Assembly (NCBI GenBank): GCA_022844475.1
Contig: JALHLR010000023.1
Coordinates: 1-52,291, forward strand
DNA: 52,291 nucleotides
Source of the DNA: Hyphomonadaceae bacterium
GTDB taxonomy: Bacteria; Pseudomonadota; Alphaproteobacteria; Caulobacterales; Hyphomonadaceae
Direction of reading: 5' to 3'
Part shown: positions 14,680 to 24,561 of the stretch, piece after piece
Layout: each line of letters begins with the position of its first letter
How positions within the stretch are numbered: the stretch's first letter is position 1
The notes under the pieces: generated by a model
What the model was told of the DNA's origin: nothing
Databases searched by the model: none
Seen by the model: the letters and a program-made list of their open reading frames with translations, nothing else
Position numbers and translations under genes: made by a program

Positions 14680-16191
14680 ATGTCGAGACATCTGCTCCAC
14701 CTCACCGCCGCCCTTGCTCTTGTCCTCGCCGCCTGCGTACAGCAGCCGATGCCGGCGCCCGACGCGCCGCCGCTGGTGCTCACAGGCGAGATCACGCGCG
14801 CCGACCACCAGACCTATCGCGAGATTCCCTTCACCGTTCCGCCCGGAACGAAGAACATCAGCATCGACTTCGCCTATACCGGCAAGGAAAACCGCACCGT
14901 CATCGACATCGGCGTTCGCGATCCGGAAGGCCAGCGCGGCTGGAGCGGTGGGAACAAGAGCCACATCGAGATCGGCGCCCAGACAGCGACCCCCTCCTAT
15001 CGCCCCGGCGCGCTCCAGCCCGGCGAGTGGAAACTCGTCCTGGGTGTTCCGAATATCCGCGAGGGAGAGAGCGCGAGCTACACAGCGACGGTCAGGTTCA
15101 GCAATGCCCCGGATCGCCCCGCCGCTGGCCCAGGTGTCCGCCAGGCTGCCGCCACCGCCACCTCCGACGTGAACAAGTGGCGGCGCGGCGACTTCCACAC
15201 ACACACGGCGCATTCTGATGGGTCGTGCGGACCCGAAGGCGAGCGCGGCCCGTGCCCCACGCTTTCGACAATAATCGCCGCGCGTGATGCCGGCCTCGAC
15301 TTCGTCGCGGTGACCGACCACAACACCATCACCCAACTCGCCGACATCAGGGCCCTGGAGCCGTTTTTTCCAGCGCCCCTCCTGATCCCTGGCACAGAGA
15401 TCACCACCTTCAACGGCCACGCCAACGTTGTCGGGAATACTGGCTTCCTCGACTTCCAGCTCGGCTCGCCGCGACTGCCGACGCTCGCCAAACTCTTCGA
15501 CCAGACCGAAGCTGCAAACGCCTTCATCTCGGTCAACCATCCGTCACTGCCATCAGGCGAAGCCTGCATGGGCTGCGGCTGGACGGTGAAGGACACGGAC
15601 TGGTCACGCGTCAACGCGATCGAAGTGATCAACGGAGGCAGCATGCGCACCTCCGGCCCCGAAGGCGCGTTCAACGGCATCGCCTTCTGGGAAGCGCGCC
15701 TCAGGCAAGGCCACCGCATAACCGCCATCGCGGGCAGCGACAATCACGACGCCACCGACACGACAGGCGCGAAGCAATCGCCCGTCGGAACGCCGGCGAC
15801 CATTGTCTACGCCAGCGAGCTGTCGACACAGGCCATCATCGCTGGCGTAAAATCCGGCCGTGTGTTCATCGACGCGGGCGCACCAGAAGGCGCCACGTTC
15901 GACATGACCGCGCGCGCCGCCGGCGCGGAGGCCGGAATGGGCGGCGAGTTGAAGCTGGCCCCACGCGAGCGCGCCGCCGTCCGCATCGACCTCGGCAACT
16001 TTCCGCCAGGCGCGAGCACCCAGCCGATTTCGCACAACCTGCTCGTCACGCCCGGCCTCGCTCCGGGCGATGCCTTCGCAATAAGCCTGCAGGACGACGC
16101 CTCCAGCGGCTGGTTCCGCGTCAACATCCGGGACGCGTCCGGCAAACTCCTGCTGCTCGGCAACCCGATCTACCTCGTCCACGGTGGTTAA
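14680..16191 (+). CDS. CehA/McbA-type PHP-domain metallohydrolase lipoprotein
   Basis: A 503-residue exported protein. The N-terminus is a lipoprotein signal (lipobox LAAC, about 16-19). Residues 35-145 look like a beta-sandwich prepeptidase-type domain. The PHP catalytic domain starts with GDFHTHTAHSDGSC (about 169-182) and continues with VTDHNTI (about 212) and AGSDNHDAT (about 350), which supply metal-binding His/Asp residues. The CehA/McbA group was named for carbaryl hydrolases, but most members have unknown phosphoester or ester substrates. The Shine-Dalgarno sequence is weak; the ATG is fixed by the signal peptide. It stands alone, with about 200 bases before the next gene. Confidence 0.85.
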   Translation: MSRHLLHLTAALALVLAACVQQPMPAPDAPPLVLTGEITRADHQTYREIPFTVPPGTKNISIDFAYTGKENRTVIDIGVRDPEGQRGWSGGNKSHIEIGAQTATPSYRPGALQPGEWKLVLGVPNIREGESASYTATVRFSNAPDRPAAGPGVRQAAATATSDVNKWRRGDFHTHTAHSDGSCGPEGERGPCPTLSTIIAARDAGLDFVAVTDHNTITQLADIRALEPFFPAPLLIPGTEITTFNGHANVVGNTGFLDFQLGSPRLPTLAKLFDQTEAANAFISVNHPSLPSGEACMGCGWTVKDTDWSRVNAIEVINGGSMRTSGPEGAFNGIAFWEARLRQGHRITAIAGSDNHDATDTTGAKQSPVGTPATIVYASELSTQAIIAGVKSGRVFIDAGAPEGATFDMTARAAGAEAGMGGELKLAPRERAAVRIDLGNFPPGASTQPISHNLLVTPGLAPGDAFAISLQDDASSGWFRVNIRDASGKLLLLGNPIYLVHGG

Positions 16192-16385
16192 CGCGGCGTC
16201 CCGGCCCAATATCCGGGCAGTCGAGCCGGGTCCTGTCGCGGGTATTGCGCAGAAGTCATTCTGCTTCCGCTAGAATTCGCGGAGCAACAGTCGGGAAATA
16301 CTGGTGAATGGCAATTGTGAGGGTCCGGCGGGAAGGCTAGTCTGGAGCCGCCAGTCGGGATGGCGTGTCGCGTGGGGACTTGTCG

Positions 16386-17447
16386 ATGCTTGAGATCGCC
16401 GCAATCGTCGGAGCCGTTCTTGTCGGACTGCTGCTGATCTTCGTCGTCTACCGCGCCGCCCGCACCTACGACGCCGGCGCCCACGCTACCTTCATCACCA
16501 CCAAGGGCGGCGATTTCTACGGCGCCCTGCGCGCGCCGATGACGATCTGGGATCCCCGCATCAAGGTCCTGCGCGACAAGAACGCCCCGGCCATCAACAT
16601 CATGACGACCGATGCAACCGGCGCCTATTTCGAGAAATCCCTGGTGGCCACACGCACCGGCGAGATCAGCCTGCGCGTGCACACCTGCGCGCCCCGGCCG
16701 TTCCACTCCACGACCACGGACAAGCGCCAGCTCGTCGTCAAGCCGAAAGTCGCCTTCCAGCTCGACATCGACCGGATCCAGATTCCGACCCAGATGGAGT
16801 CGTTCGGGACAACACTTGCGGCCCGCATCGAGAACCTGTTCGACAACGCCGTCTCCGAATACGAAGACCAGGATGTCTTCAAGCACCAGCGCGAGATCGA
16901 GCAGCGCGTCCTTCGCGAGCTGCAGGACATCGAATTCCCCGCCGACGAAACCCGTCCCTCGGGCATGCCGCTCGGCATCAAGGTTTACGAGGCAATGTTC
17001 TCGTTCGAGCGTCCGCAGAAGCCGATCAACAAGGACCTCGCCAACGGCCCGATGGCCTACGACAACGAGCATCTCGACGATCTCGTCGACATGCTCGAGA
17101 AGGCGAACCCCGCAACGGTCGATACCCTGATGCGCATGCTCGAGCTGCAGACGCGGCAGAACATCGTGCAGATGCTCTGCAAGTCCGGCGGCCTCGTCGC
17201 CTTCACCGCGCAGGAACTCGGCCTGTCTGAGCGCGTGGTTGAACGCGCCCGCTACGGCGCCAATATCATGAAGCCTGCCGAGCCGCCGCCAGTGGCGCCA
17301 TCCGCTCCTGCGCCCGCGGTTACACCCGCCGTGGTTGGTGAAACACCCGTCGCAAAGCCGGTCGATGCAGCAACAGCCTATTACGGGCTCGGCGCACCGA
17401 AGGGCCAGAAGGCTGCAGAACCGGCGCCTGAGGCGCCGAAGGCCTAA
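16386..17447 (+). CDS. Membrane-anchored SPFH/Band 7-like protein
   Basis: A 353-residue protein. Residues 2-22 form an N-terminal transmembrane anchor directly followed by a beta-rich domain (about 30-200), whose order resembles SPFH/Band 7 proteins: a TTDATGAYFEKSLVATRTGEIS segment reported as positions 79-100, then VVKPKVAFQLDIDR, then a helix with FGTTLAARIENLFDNAV. A helical region follows (about 225-285, LDDLVDMLEKANPATVDTLMRML), then a Pro/Ala-rich tail. SPFH proteins form membrane-associated rings that organise lipids or proteases. I use the ATG at 16386 with GGGGAC upstream; a GTG at 16365 is possible. The NfeD partner seen beside many SPFH genes is absent. It overlaps the convergent oxidase by 4 bases. 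Confidence 0.65.
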   Translation: MLEIAAIVGAVLVGLLLIFVVYRAARTYDAGAHATFITTKGGDFYGALRAPMTIWDPRIKVLRDKNAPAINIMTTDATGAYFEKSLVATRTGEISLRVHTCAPRPFHSTTTDKRQLVVKPKVAFQLDIDRIQIPTQMESFGTTLAARIENLFDNAVSEYEDQDVFKHQREIEQRVLRELQDIEFPADETRPSGMPLGIKVYEAMFSFERPQKPINKDLANGPMAYDNEHLDDLVDMLEKANPATVDTLMRMLELQTRQNIVQMLCKSGGLVAFTAQELGLSERVVERARYGANIMKPAEPPPVAPSAPAPAVTPAVVGETPVAKPVDAATAYYGLGAPKGQKAAEPAPEAPKA

Positions 17448-18865
17448 AGCACCCGCCCCGGATTCATCCGCCCATCCGGATCCAGAGCCCGCTTAACCGC
17501 GCGCATCATGTCCATCTCGACGGCAGACTTGCGCCACGCCAACTCGTCGCGCTTCAGCCGCCCGATGCCGTGCTCGGCCGAGATCGAGCCATTGAGACTT
17601 GCGATCAGATCATGCACCGCCTTGGACAGCGGCAAGCCGTCCTGCTCGACAAAGCGCTCCTGATCGGCGCCCGGCGGCGGGGTGATGTTGAAATGGATGT
17701 TGCCGTCCCCAACATGGCCGAACGCGATCACATCCGCACCGGGCGACATTGTGTGCGCCAGGGCCGCCCCCCGCTCCATGAACTCCGCCACCCGCGACAC
17801 CGGCACCGACACATCATGCTTCAGCGCCTTGCCATGCGCCCGCTCGGCCACCGCGATGTTCTCGCGGATCTTCCACACCATTGCCTTCTGCGCTTCTGAC
17901 CCGCAGATCACAGCATCAGCCACGATCTCTCGTCCGATCGCATCGGCGAGCAGGCTCTCCATCATGTCACGCGCGCCCTCCTCGCGCGGCAGCGACAGCT
18001 CGACCAGCACGCGCCACGGCAAGCCTGACGGCAGCGGATCGCGCGTATCCGGAATGTGCCTGAGCACCAGTTGCAGCCCCAGCTGCGGCACGATCTCGAA
18101 GCCCGTCACCGCCCCGCCGCTTGCCGCCTTCGCCAGCTGCAACAGCTCCACCGCTTTCGTTGGCGACGCCACCGTCACCCACGCCGTCTCCTTCACGGCC
18201 GGTCGCGGGAACAGTTTCAGCGTTGCCGCAGTCACGACGCCCAGCGTGCCCTCGGCGCCGATGAAGAGATGCTTGAGATCGTAGCCCGTATTGTCCTTGC
18301 GCAGACCACGCAGGCCGTTCCACACGCGCCCATCCGGCAGAACCGCCTCTATGCCGAGAACAAGATCGCGCATCATGCCGTAGCGCAGCACCTGCACGCC
18401 GCCCGCATTGGTCGAGATCAGCCCGCCAATCATCGCCACGCCCTGCGCGCCAAGCGACAGCGGGAACAGCCGGTCATTCTGTTCGGCAATCTCCTGCGCC
18501 CGCGTGAGAATGACACCCGCCTCCAGCGTCATCGCATCGTTGAGGACGTCCACCTCGCGCACCTTGTTCATGCGCTTCAGCGAGATCAGCACCTCCCCCT
18601 GGGGGACCGACCCGTTGACCATGCCCGAATTGCCGCCCTGCGGATTCACTGCGAGCCCGTACGCTGCACACAGCGTCATTGCCGCGGAAACCTCCTCGGT
18701 CGACGCCGGCTTCACCAGCACAGGCGTCGATCCCTTCCAGCGTCCGCGCCAGTCGCTGATATGCGGATCGATTTCGTGCGCGTCCGTCGACACCCCCTTC
18801 GGCCCCAACGCGTCCGTGAGGCGCGCGATGAATGTGGAAATGCGATCGCCCTGATCGTCAGCCAT
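17444..18865 (-). CDS. FAD-binding oxidase, GlcD/D-2-hydroxyacid dehydrogenase type
   Basis: A 473-residue flavoprotein of the VAO family. The PCMH-type FAD domain is marked by VNPQGGNSGMVNGSVPQGE, GGLISTNAGGVQVLRYGMMRD and GAEGTLGVVTAATLKLFP. The C-terminal FAD-oxidase_C domain has AFGHVGDGNIHFN (a likely metal-binding HxGDGN) and SAEHGIGRLK. This is the arrangement of glycolate oxidase GlcD, D-lactate dehydrogenase (Dld2-like) and D-2-hydroxyglutarate dehydrogenase; the absence of GlcE/GlcF genes argues for the stand-alone D-lactate or D-2-hydroxyglutarate type. The ATG at 18865 has AGGA in good position; the frame is open far upstream, but that part is non-coding in character. It lies 77 bases after the lectin gene. 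Confidence 0.88.
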   Translation of the reverse strand: MADDQGDRISTFIARLTDALGPKGVSTDAHEIDPHISDWRGRWKGSTPVLVKPASTEEVSAAMTLCAAYGLAVNPQGGNSGMVNGSVPQGEVLISLKRMNKVREVDVLNDAMTLEAGVILTRAQEIAEQNDRLFPLSLGAQGVAMIGGLISTNAGGVQVLRYGMMRDLVLGIEAVLPDGRVWNGLRGLRKDNTGYDLKHLFIGAEGTLGVVTAATLKLFPRPAVKETAWVTVASPTKAVELLQLAKAASGGAVTGFEIVPQLGLQLVLRHIPDTRDPLPSGLPWRVLVELSLPREEGARDMMESLLADAIGREIVADAVICGSEAQKAMVWKIRENIAVAERAHGKALKHDVSVPVSRVAEFMERGAALAHTMSPGADVIAFGHVGDGNIHFNITPPPGADQERFVEQDGLPLSKAVHDLIASLNGSISAEHGIGRLKRDELAWRKSAVEMDMMRAVKRALDPDGRMNPGRVL

Positions 18866-18942
18866 GACAGGCATCCTGAATGTCTTACAGTAACGGCTCG
18901 CTTTTCGCAGGTCCGTCGCCCGGTAACAACCTTGAGCCTGAC

Positions 18943-19764
18943 CTATTGTTGCTGCGCAGGCCGAAACGTCCATTGCTGCTCCAGCGCCTGCCCACACTGC
19001 GCCGTGCGCAAGACGTCGCGGCCAGTCTCGTCGCGCACTTCGATGCACTGCACCCGCTGGTTCACCAGCCGGGCACCCTCGAGCATCATCCACTTCTGGT
19101 CCGGCAGGTCGTAGCATTCGCCAAGGCCGACGCCGCCGAACGCATAGCCTCCGGAGATGCAGCTGCTCATCATGCGAAGCTGCCCCAGCGCCTTGCGGTC
19201 GAAGCTCATCAGCTGACCATAGGCGTCGGTGCAGGGCAGAAGACCGAGACTGGAATCGTATCCGATGCACATGCCCGGCCGGGCCCTCGATTCAAACGAC
19301 CCCTCGACCACGTTGGTGAAGTCGACATTCCTCACGACCCACGCATGACCCAGGCCGGTTTTCGGACATTCGCCGGCAAACACCATCCCGCCCGTCCGGC
19401 TAGCCACACCCAGCAGCGAGATGCAGCGCCCGGCGCCGGACCGCAGCTCGCCATCATCGGTCATCATCCACTGCTGCTCTGGCGCGCCCGTACACGCCGC
19501 GGCGAACAGCGGCGGATAATATCCCTGCCCCTTTGGCTCTAGGCAGGCCTCGCCATGCATGATCGGACCACCTGCCGGTCCCGGCAGCACGAACTTCTCC
19601 CGCGCTGATCCATCGCACGGCACGCTGATCGACTCACCTGCCTGCCCCGACATCGAGATGCACATGCCGGGCAAACGCTCGGGCTGCAGCGTCTGAGCCT
19701 GTGCTGGCATCGTCGCGCCGGCCGCCAGAATGGCCAGCCCCAGAATCAGACCTGCAACGCGCAT
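18943..19764 (-). CDS. Secreted ricin B-type lectin repeat protein
   Basis: A 273-residue exported protein. Residues 1-24 are a signal peptide ending AQA. The mature part shows repeated beta-trefoil signatures, for example PEQQWMMTDDGELR with GRCISLLG (about 110-135), DQKWMMLEGARL with VQCIEVRD (about 225-250), and a final LEQQWTF. The spacing suggests two ricin-type trefoil domains of about 120 residues. Paired cysteines at repeat ends (CISM, CLEP, CISL, CIGY, CIEV) probably form disulfides. Such domains bind galactose-type sugars or polysaccharides, but no catalytic domain is attached here. The start is set by the signal peptide; the longer frame to 19902 is not supported. Confidence 0.8.
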   Translation of the reverse strand: MRVAGLILGLAILAAGATMPAQAQTLQPERLPGMCISMSGQAGESISVPCDGSAREKFVLPGPAGGPIMHGEACLEPKGQGYYPPLFAAACTGAPEQQWMMTDDGELRSGAGRCISLLGVASRTGGMVFAGECPKTGLGHAWVVRNVDFTNVVEGSFESRARPGMCIGYDSSLGLLPCTDAYGQLMSFDRKALGQLRMMSSCISGGYAFGGVGLGECYDLPDQKWMMLEGARLVNQRVQCIEVRDETGRDVLRTAQCGQALEQQWTFRPAQQQ

Positions 19765-19900
19765 GAAGACCGCCCCTGTCGTTCGCCGCACTTCAATCCC
19801 GCCCACAATTGCGCAAGACGCTTTGGCGCTTCCATGGCCACGTCTTGACGCAAGCGCGCCAGCGGCGTCCAACACTGACAAGAACGCCAGGAGAAAACGC

Positions 19901-20674
19901 ATGCCCTACGCCCCCTTCGACCTTACCGGGAAAGTCGCGCTCGTCACCGGTGGAAATCGGGGGATCGGCTTCGGATTTGCCGAGGCGCTGTCGCAGGCCG
20001 GCGCGTCCGTCGCGATCTGGGGCTCGAACGAGGCCAACAATGTAGAGGCAGTCAAGAAACTCGGCGGCAAGACAAAGGCGTGGACCGTCAACGTCGCCGA
20101 CGAAAAACAGGTCGCGACCGCGATGGCGGACGTCGCGAAACACTTCGGCCGCATCGACTCGGTGTTCGCCAACGCTGGCATCGGTGGCGGCGGCAAGTCG
20201 TTCGCCGAATTCCCGACCGACGTCTATCGCCGCGTCCTCTCCGTGAACCTTGACGGCGTCTTCTTCACCCTGCGCGAGGCCGCCAAGCATATGGTGGAAC
20301 GCGCCAAGGCAGGCGACCCCGGCGGCTCGCTGGTCGGCCTCGCCTCGCTGGCCGCCATCGAAGGCGCCGCCCGCAACGAAGCCTATGCCGCTACCAAGGG
20401 CGCTGTGGTCTCGATGATCAAGTCGATCGCCGTCGAACACGCGCGCTATGGCATACGGGCCAACTCCATCCTTCCGGGCTGGATCGCGACGGACATGACA
20501 CAGGGCGCGCAGGACAATCCAGCCTTCGCCGAGAAAGTCATCCCGCGTGTGCCCATGCGCCGCTGGGGCGAGCCCAAGGATTTCGGCGGCGTCGCCGTCT
20601 ACCTGACATCGGACGCCTCGTCCTATCACTCAGGTGACTCCTTTGTGATCGACGGCGCCTACTCGATTTTCTAG
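19901..20674 (+). CDS. Short-chain dehydrogenase/reductase
   Basis: A 257-residue classical SDR. TGGNRGIG (17-24) binds the dinucleotide; NAG near 89 and the catalytic Ser (SLVGLASLAA, about 146) with YAATKG (Tyr and Lys, about 160-164) are intact. NSILPGWIATDM and the closing YHSGDSFVIDGAYS match FabG-like family members. GSNEANN after the second strand, lacking an acidic residue at the strand end, hints at NADP(H). AGGAGAAAACGC precedes the ATG. A TTGACGC -35-like sequence lies at 19855, with no clear -10. Substrate cannot be predicted; it stands between unrelated genes. Confidence 0.9.
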   Translation: MPYAPFDLTGKVALVTGGNRGIGFGFAEALSQAGASVAIWGSNEANNVEAVKKLGGKTKAWTVNVADEKQVATAMADVAKHFGRIDSVFANAGIGGGGKSFAEFPTDVYRRVLSVNLDGVFFTLREAAKHMVERAKAGDPGGSLVGLASLAAIEGAARNEAYAATKGAVVSMIKSIAVEHARYGIRANSILPGWIATDMTQGAQDNPAFAEKVIPRVPMRRWGEPKDFGGVAVYLTSDASSYHSGDSFVIDGAYSIF

Positions 20675-20801
20675 GCCGACGCTTCTCACACGTCACACGC
20701 GAGGAACTGGAATGCGCGCTGGTCCGTTACTGGGCCACAGCATCATCGCATGCGCGCGCGCGGTCACGTGATCTCGCGCCGTCCCGAGACACGGGGGTTC
20801 C

Positions 20802-21515
20802 ATGTTCCGTTCTGCCTTGCTTGCCGGCGTCGCCGGCCTGACCCTCGCTGCGTGCGGAGGCGCTGCCGGCACCAGCATCTCCCAGGTTCCGGATACAGAT
20901 GCCCGGAAGGCCGCAGTGGCAACCGAGATCGCCACGATGATGACCGACCCAGCAATGATGGATCAGATGTTTGCGCCCGAAGCGATGGCCGGAGCGATGC
21001 CTGACCTGTCCGCGATGTGCGCCGCGATCCCCGCTGACCAGCAAGCTGCCTGTACCCAGCGCATGGAAGGCAGCAGCGCCACGCTGCAGAGCGTCCAGAC
21101 CGAGATGATGGACAAGGCGAAGGCGATGCAGCCCCAGCTGATGCAGGACATGGGTGCAATCATGGCCCGCACCTACACGGGCGAAGAACTCGCCGCGATG
21201 CACGCCTTCTACAAATCGCCCGAAGGCCAGGCGATCCTGCAGAAGCAACCCCAGGTGATGGCCGAGTTCATGCCTGCCGTGATGGCGCGCATGCAGCCCC
21301 TTCAGCTCGAGATGGTCCAGAAGCTGTCTCAACGCATGACCGCTGCAGCCGCCGCGGCCACAGCGCCAGCGATGGCCGCCACGACGGCGCCGGGCAGCGC
21401 CGTCCCACAAGCCGCTCCATTGCCGCCCGGAACGACGGTCACGACAACCGTCACGCCCCCGGCGGCCACGCCAGCACCCGCGACTGCCGCCCCTGCATTT
21501 CCGCGTCCGAACTGA
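20802..21515 (+). CDS. DUF2059-domain lipoprotein
   Basis: A 237-residue probable lipoprotein (lipobox LAAC, cysteine 18). Residues 25-180 are helical and methionine-rich. The segment YTGEELAAMHAFYKSPEGQAILQK (reported as about 125-148) is the DUF2059 (PF09832) hallmark. A low-complexity Ala/Thr/Pro tail (about 185-237) probably spans the envelope or cell wall. DUF2059 proteins are periplasmic and of unknown function. The start is fixed by the signal peptide. No gene neighbours explain its role; the M16 peptidase gene follows about 150 bases later. Confidence 0.8.
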   Translation: MFRSALLAGVAGLTLAACGGAAGTSISQVPDTDARKAAVATEIATMMTDPAMMDQMFAPEAMAGAMPDLSAMCAAIPADQQAACTQRMEGSSATLQSVQTEMMDKAKAMQPQLMQDMGAIMARTYTGEELAAMHAFYKSPEGQAILQKQPQVMAEFMPAVMARMQPLQLEMVQKLSQRMTAAAAAATAPAMAATTAPGSAVPQAAPLPPGTTVTTTVTPPAATPAPATAAPAFPRPN

Positions 21516-21663
21516 GCCACGCGCAGCGCGACGGCGCGACCTGACCCAGCTGGGTGCTGGGCAGGCATCGTCGTCACCGATCTCGACAAACGATAAAAAC
21601 CGCTCGCCCCCGCCAGTGCGGATTGCTATCAGGTGCCGTCCTTCACCTGCTCAGGCCATCCTC

Positions 21664-24552
21664 ATGATGAACGTCCGTCGCTCGGTTTCCACCGTGATCG
21701 CCACAGTCGCTGCCGGGCTTGTGCTCGGCGCGTGCGAGACAAAGGCCGCGGACGGCTTCGCCGCATGCGGGGCGGCAGACATGCCAGCCGCCGCACAAAC
21801 CGGGGGTGCGCTATCAATCGCGCCGCTCCAGTTCACATGCAAGAAGCTGGAGAATGGCCTGCGCGTCTATGCGATGCCGGACAAGAACACCGCCAGCGTC
21901 TCGGTTGCCGTCTGGTACGATGTCGGCTCGAAGGACGATCCCGAGGGTCGCTCAGGCTTCGCCCACCTGTTCGAACACCTGATGTTCAAATCGACCACCA
22001 ACCTTCCGCCCGAGGGCTTTGATCGCCTGACCGAAGACGCCGGCGGCTTCAACAACGCGTCCACCTGGAACGATTTCACGAACTACTTCGAAACGGTCCC
22101 CGCCAATCACCTCGAGCGCGTGCTCTGGGGCGAGGCCGAGCGCATGGGCTCGCTCGTCATCGACGAAGCCAACTTCAAGTCAGAGCGCGACGTCGTGAAG
22201 GAGGAGCTGCGCCAGTCCTACCTCTCCAACCCGTACGGCAAGCTGCTGGGCATGTATCTCTACCAGTCGGCCTTCAGCGTGCACCCCTATGGCCGTCCCG
22301 GCATCGGCTCGCTGGAAAATCTCGACGCCGCCACCGTGGAAGATGTCCGCGCTTTCCATGCCGCATACTATCGGCCCGACAACGCCATCCTCGTTGTCTC
22401 GGGAAATTTCGACGAAGCCCAGCTCGACACCTATGTGAAGACCTACTTCGCCGGCCTTACCACGCCCAAGCGGGAGATCCCGCGCGTGACCGCCGTCGAA
22501 CCCGCGCGCACGGAAGCGAAGACATATACGGTTTACGAGCCGAACGTCCCCCTGCCCGCCGCCGTCATCTCCTGGCCCTCGCCGGACGCGGCCAATCCCG
22601 ACAACGCGGCCCTCACACTCATGGACGCCATCCTGCTGCGCGGGGAGTCGTCGCGGCTCTACCAGTCCCTGGTCTACCAGCAACAGGTCGTTGCAGACGT
22701 CGGCTCCAACTTCGACATCACCGCACACCCCGGCATCTATGCGCTCTATGTGATCATGTCGGACGGCAAGACGGTCGACGAAGGCATCACTGCGCTCAAG
22801 GCAGAGATCGCGCGCATGCGCGACACGCCGGTCACCGCCGCCGAGCTCGACGAGGCGCGCAACGAGCTGATCACCGCGGCCCTGCAGGGGCGCGAAAGCT
22901 CCGACGGCCGCGCTGACGATCTCGCCCGCAGCGTGATCCTCTACCGCAACGCCAAGGCGTCCGACGAAATGCTCGCCCAGCTGCAGACTGTTACCGCCGA
23001 GGATATCCAGCGCGTCGCAAAGGCGGTCATGGACGAGACGAAGTCCGTTACCATCAAGTATCTCCCCGAGGAGATGCAGAACGGCGCAACCGAAGATGCG
23101 TTCGCCGATGCGCCCACCATCCAGACCTCGAAGATCGACATCGCCGCCGCCGACATCCCCGTCTACACGCTGGCCGCGGAAGCCGATCGCAAGCTTCCGC
23201 CTGAGGCTGGCCCACCGGTCGCGGCCAAGGTGCCTCCCGCCACCGAGAAGACGCTCGCCAACGGCCTGCGCGTGATCGTGGCGCCGAAGCCCGGCCTGCC
23301 GCTGCTCAGCGCCAGCCTGCGCATCTCGGCCGGCAGCGCCTACGACCCGGCCGGCAAATCCGGTCTCGCCGCCATGACCGCCGATCTCACCACGCGCGGC
23401 ACCAGGACCCGCACGGCGACCCAGATCGCCAGCGAGATCGAAAGCCTCGGCGCCGCGATCGGCGCAGGCGCCGGCCCTGACGCCACCGACGTCTCGATCT
23501 CCACCCGCTCCGACAAGGCCTCCCAGGCCTTCGCCATCATGGCCGACGTCGTGCAGAACCCCGCCTTCGCGCAGGAAGAGCTTGATCGCGCACGTCAGGA
23601 GACGCTCGACAACATCAAGGTGCAGCTGACCCAGCCGCGCGCCGTCGGCGGACTCGCCCTCAACCGCGCCCTGTTCGGCGCCGGCCCCTATGGCGGCACC
23701 CCGACCGCGAAATCGCTCAGCAGCCTGACGCAAGCCGAACTCGCCGCCTTCCACGCCGCCAGCTGGCGTCCCGACAATGCCGTGCTCGTCATCGCCGGCG
23801 ACGTGACGCCCGAAGCCGGCTTCGCGATGGCGGAAGAAGCGCTCGGCGCCTGGGCGAAGCCCTCGACACCAGCGCCGACGGCGCCCGCTGCCGGAACCGC
23901 AAGTGCGCCCCGCGCAATCGCTCTCGACATGCCGCAGATTGGCCAGGCCGCTGTCTTCCTGGGCCGCCCCGGTCCCTCGCGCCTCGCGGACGACTATTAC
24001 GCAACCGCCTTGGCCAACAACGTACTCGGCGGCGGCTACTCGGCGCGCCTCAACGCAGAGATCCGCATCAAGCGCGGCCTCTCCTACGGCGCCAACTCGT
24101 CCCTGTCGGCGCGCAAGCAAACAGCCCCGATCATCGCCGCCGCTCAGACGCGCAATGACGCCGTTCCTGAAGTCGTCGACCTGATGCTGTCGGAGTTTGC
24201 CCGACTCGGCGCCGAACCGATCCCGGAGAAGGAACTCGGCGCCCGCAAGGCCGTGATCATCGGCGGCTTTGGCCGCTCGGTTGAAACAACGGCCGGCCTC
24301 GCGGGGCAGTATTCCTCGCTCGCCCAGTTCGGCCTGCCGCTCGACAAGCTCCAGACCTATTCGGACGAGATCAACGCCGTCACCGCCGAACAGGCCGCTG
24401 CCGCCGCCAAGACCCACTTCGATCCCGCCAACGCCACCGTCGTCATCGTCGGGGACGCGGCGCAGTTCTGGGACAAGGTGAAGGACAAGCGCGCCGGCAT
24501 GGAGCGACTTGCAGTATCGAAACTGAACCTGGATTCGCCGACGCTGAAGTAG
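21664..24552 (+). CDS. M16 family zinc peptidase lipoprotein (two-domain, about 960 residues)
   Basis: A 962-residue pitrilysin-family peptidase. The signal sequence ends in lipobox LGAC (about 20), so it is lipid-anchored. The N-terminal M16 domain has the inverted zinc motif HLFEH (about 101-105) with the third ligand in ERDVVKEELRQ about 75 residues later; EHLMFKST and WNDFTNYFETVP are typical. The second M16 unit, starting around 535 (TLANGLRVIVAP), lacks HxxEH and is the structural half. Such enzymes degrade short peptides in the periplasm. ATG codons at 21664 and 21667 are both possible. A bidirectional hairpin follows the gene. Confidence 0.92.
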   Translation: MMNVRRSVSTVIATVAAGLVLGACETKAADGFAACGAADMPAAAQTGGALSIAPLQFTCKKLENGLRVYAMPDKNTASVSVAVWYDVGSKDDPEGRSGFAHLFEHLMFKSTTNLPPEGFDRLTEDAGGFNNASTWNDFTNYFETVPANHLERVLWGEAERMGSLVIDEANFKSERDVVKEELRQSYLSNPYGKLLGMYLYQSAFSVHPYGRPGIGSLENLDAATVEDVRAFHAAYYRPDNAILVVSGNFDEAQLDTYVKTYFAGLTTPKREIPRVTAVEPARTEAKTYTVYEPNVPLPAAVISWPSPDAANPDNAALTLMDAILLRGESSRLYQSLVYQQQVVADVGSNFDITAHPGIYALYVIMSDGKTVDEGITALKAEIARMRDTPVTAAELDEARNELITAALQGRESSDGRADDLARSVILYRNAKASDEMLAQLQTVTAEDIQRVAKAVMDETKSVTIKYLPEEMQNGATEDAFADAPTIQTSKIDIAAADIPVYTLAAEADRKLPPEAGPPVAAKVPPATEKTLANGLRVIVAPKPGLPLLSASLRISAGSAYDPAGKSGLAAMTADLTTRGTRTRTATQIASEIESLGAAIGAGAGPDATDVSISTRSDKASQAFAIMADVVQNPAFAQEELDRARQETLDNIKVQLTQPRAVGGLALNRALFGAGPYGGTPTAKSLSSLTQAELAAFHAASWRPDNAVLVIAGDVTPEAGFAMAEEALGAWAKPSTPAPTAPAAGTASAPRAIALDMPQIGQAAVFLGRPGPSRLADDYYATALANNVLGGGYSARLNAEIRIKRGLSYGANSSLSARKQTAPIIAAAQTRNDAVPEVVDLMLSEFARLGAEPIPEKELGARKAVIIGGFGRSVETTAGLAGQYSSLAQFGLPLDKLQTYSDEINAVTAEQAAAAAKTHFDPANATVVIVGDAAQFWDKVKDKRAGMERLAVSKLNLDSPTLK

Positions 24553-24561
24553 AAAATGAAA

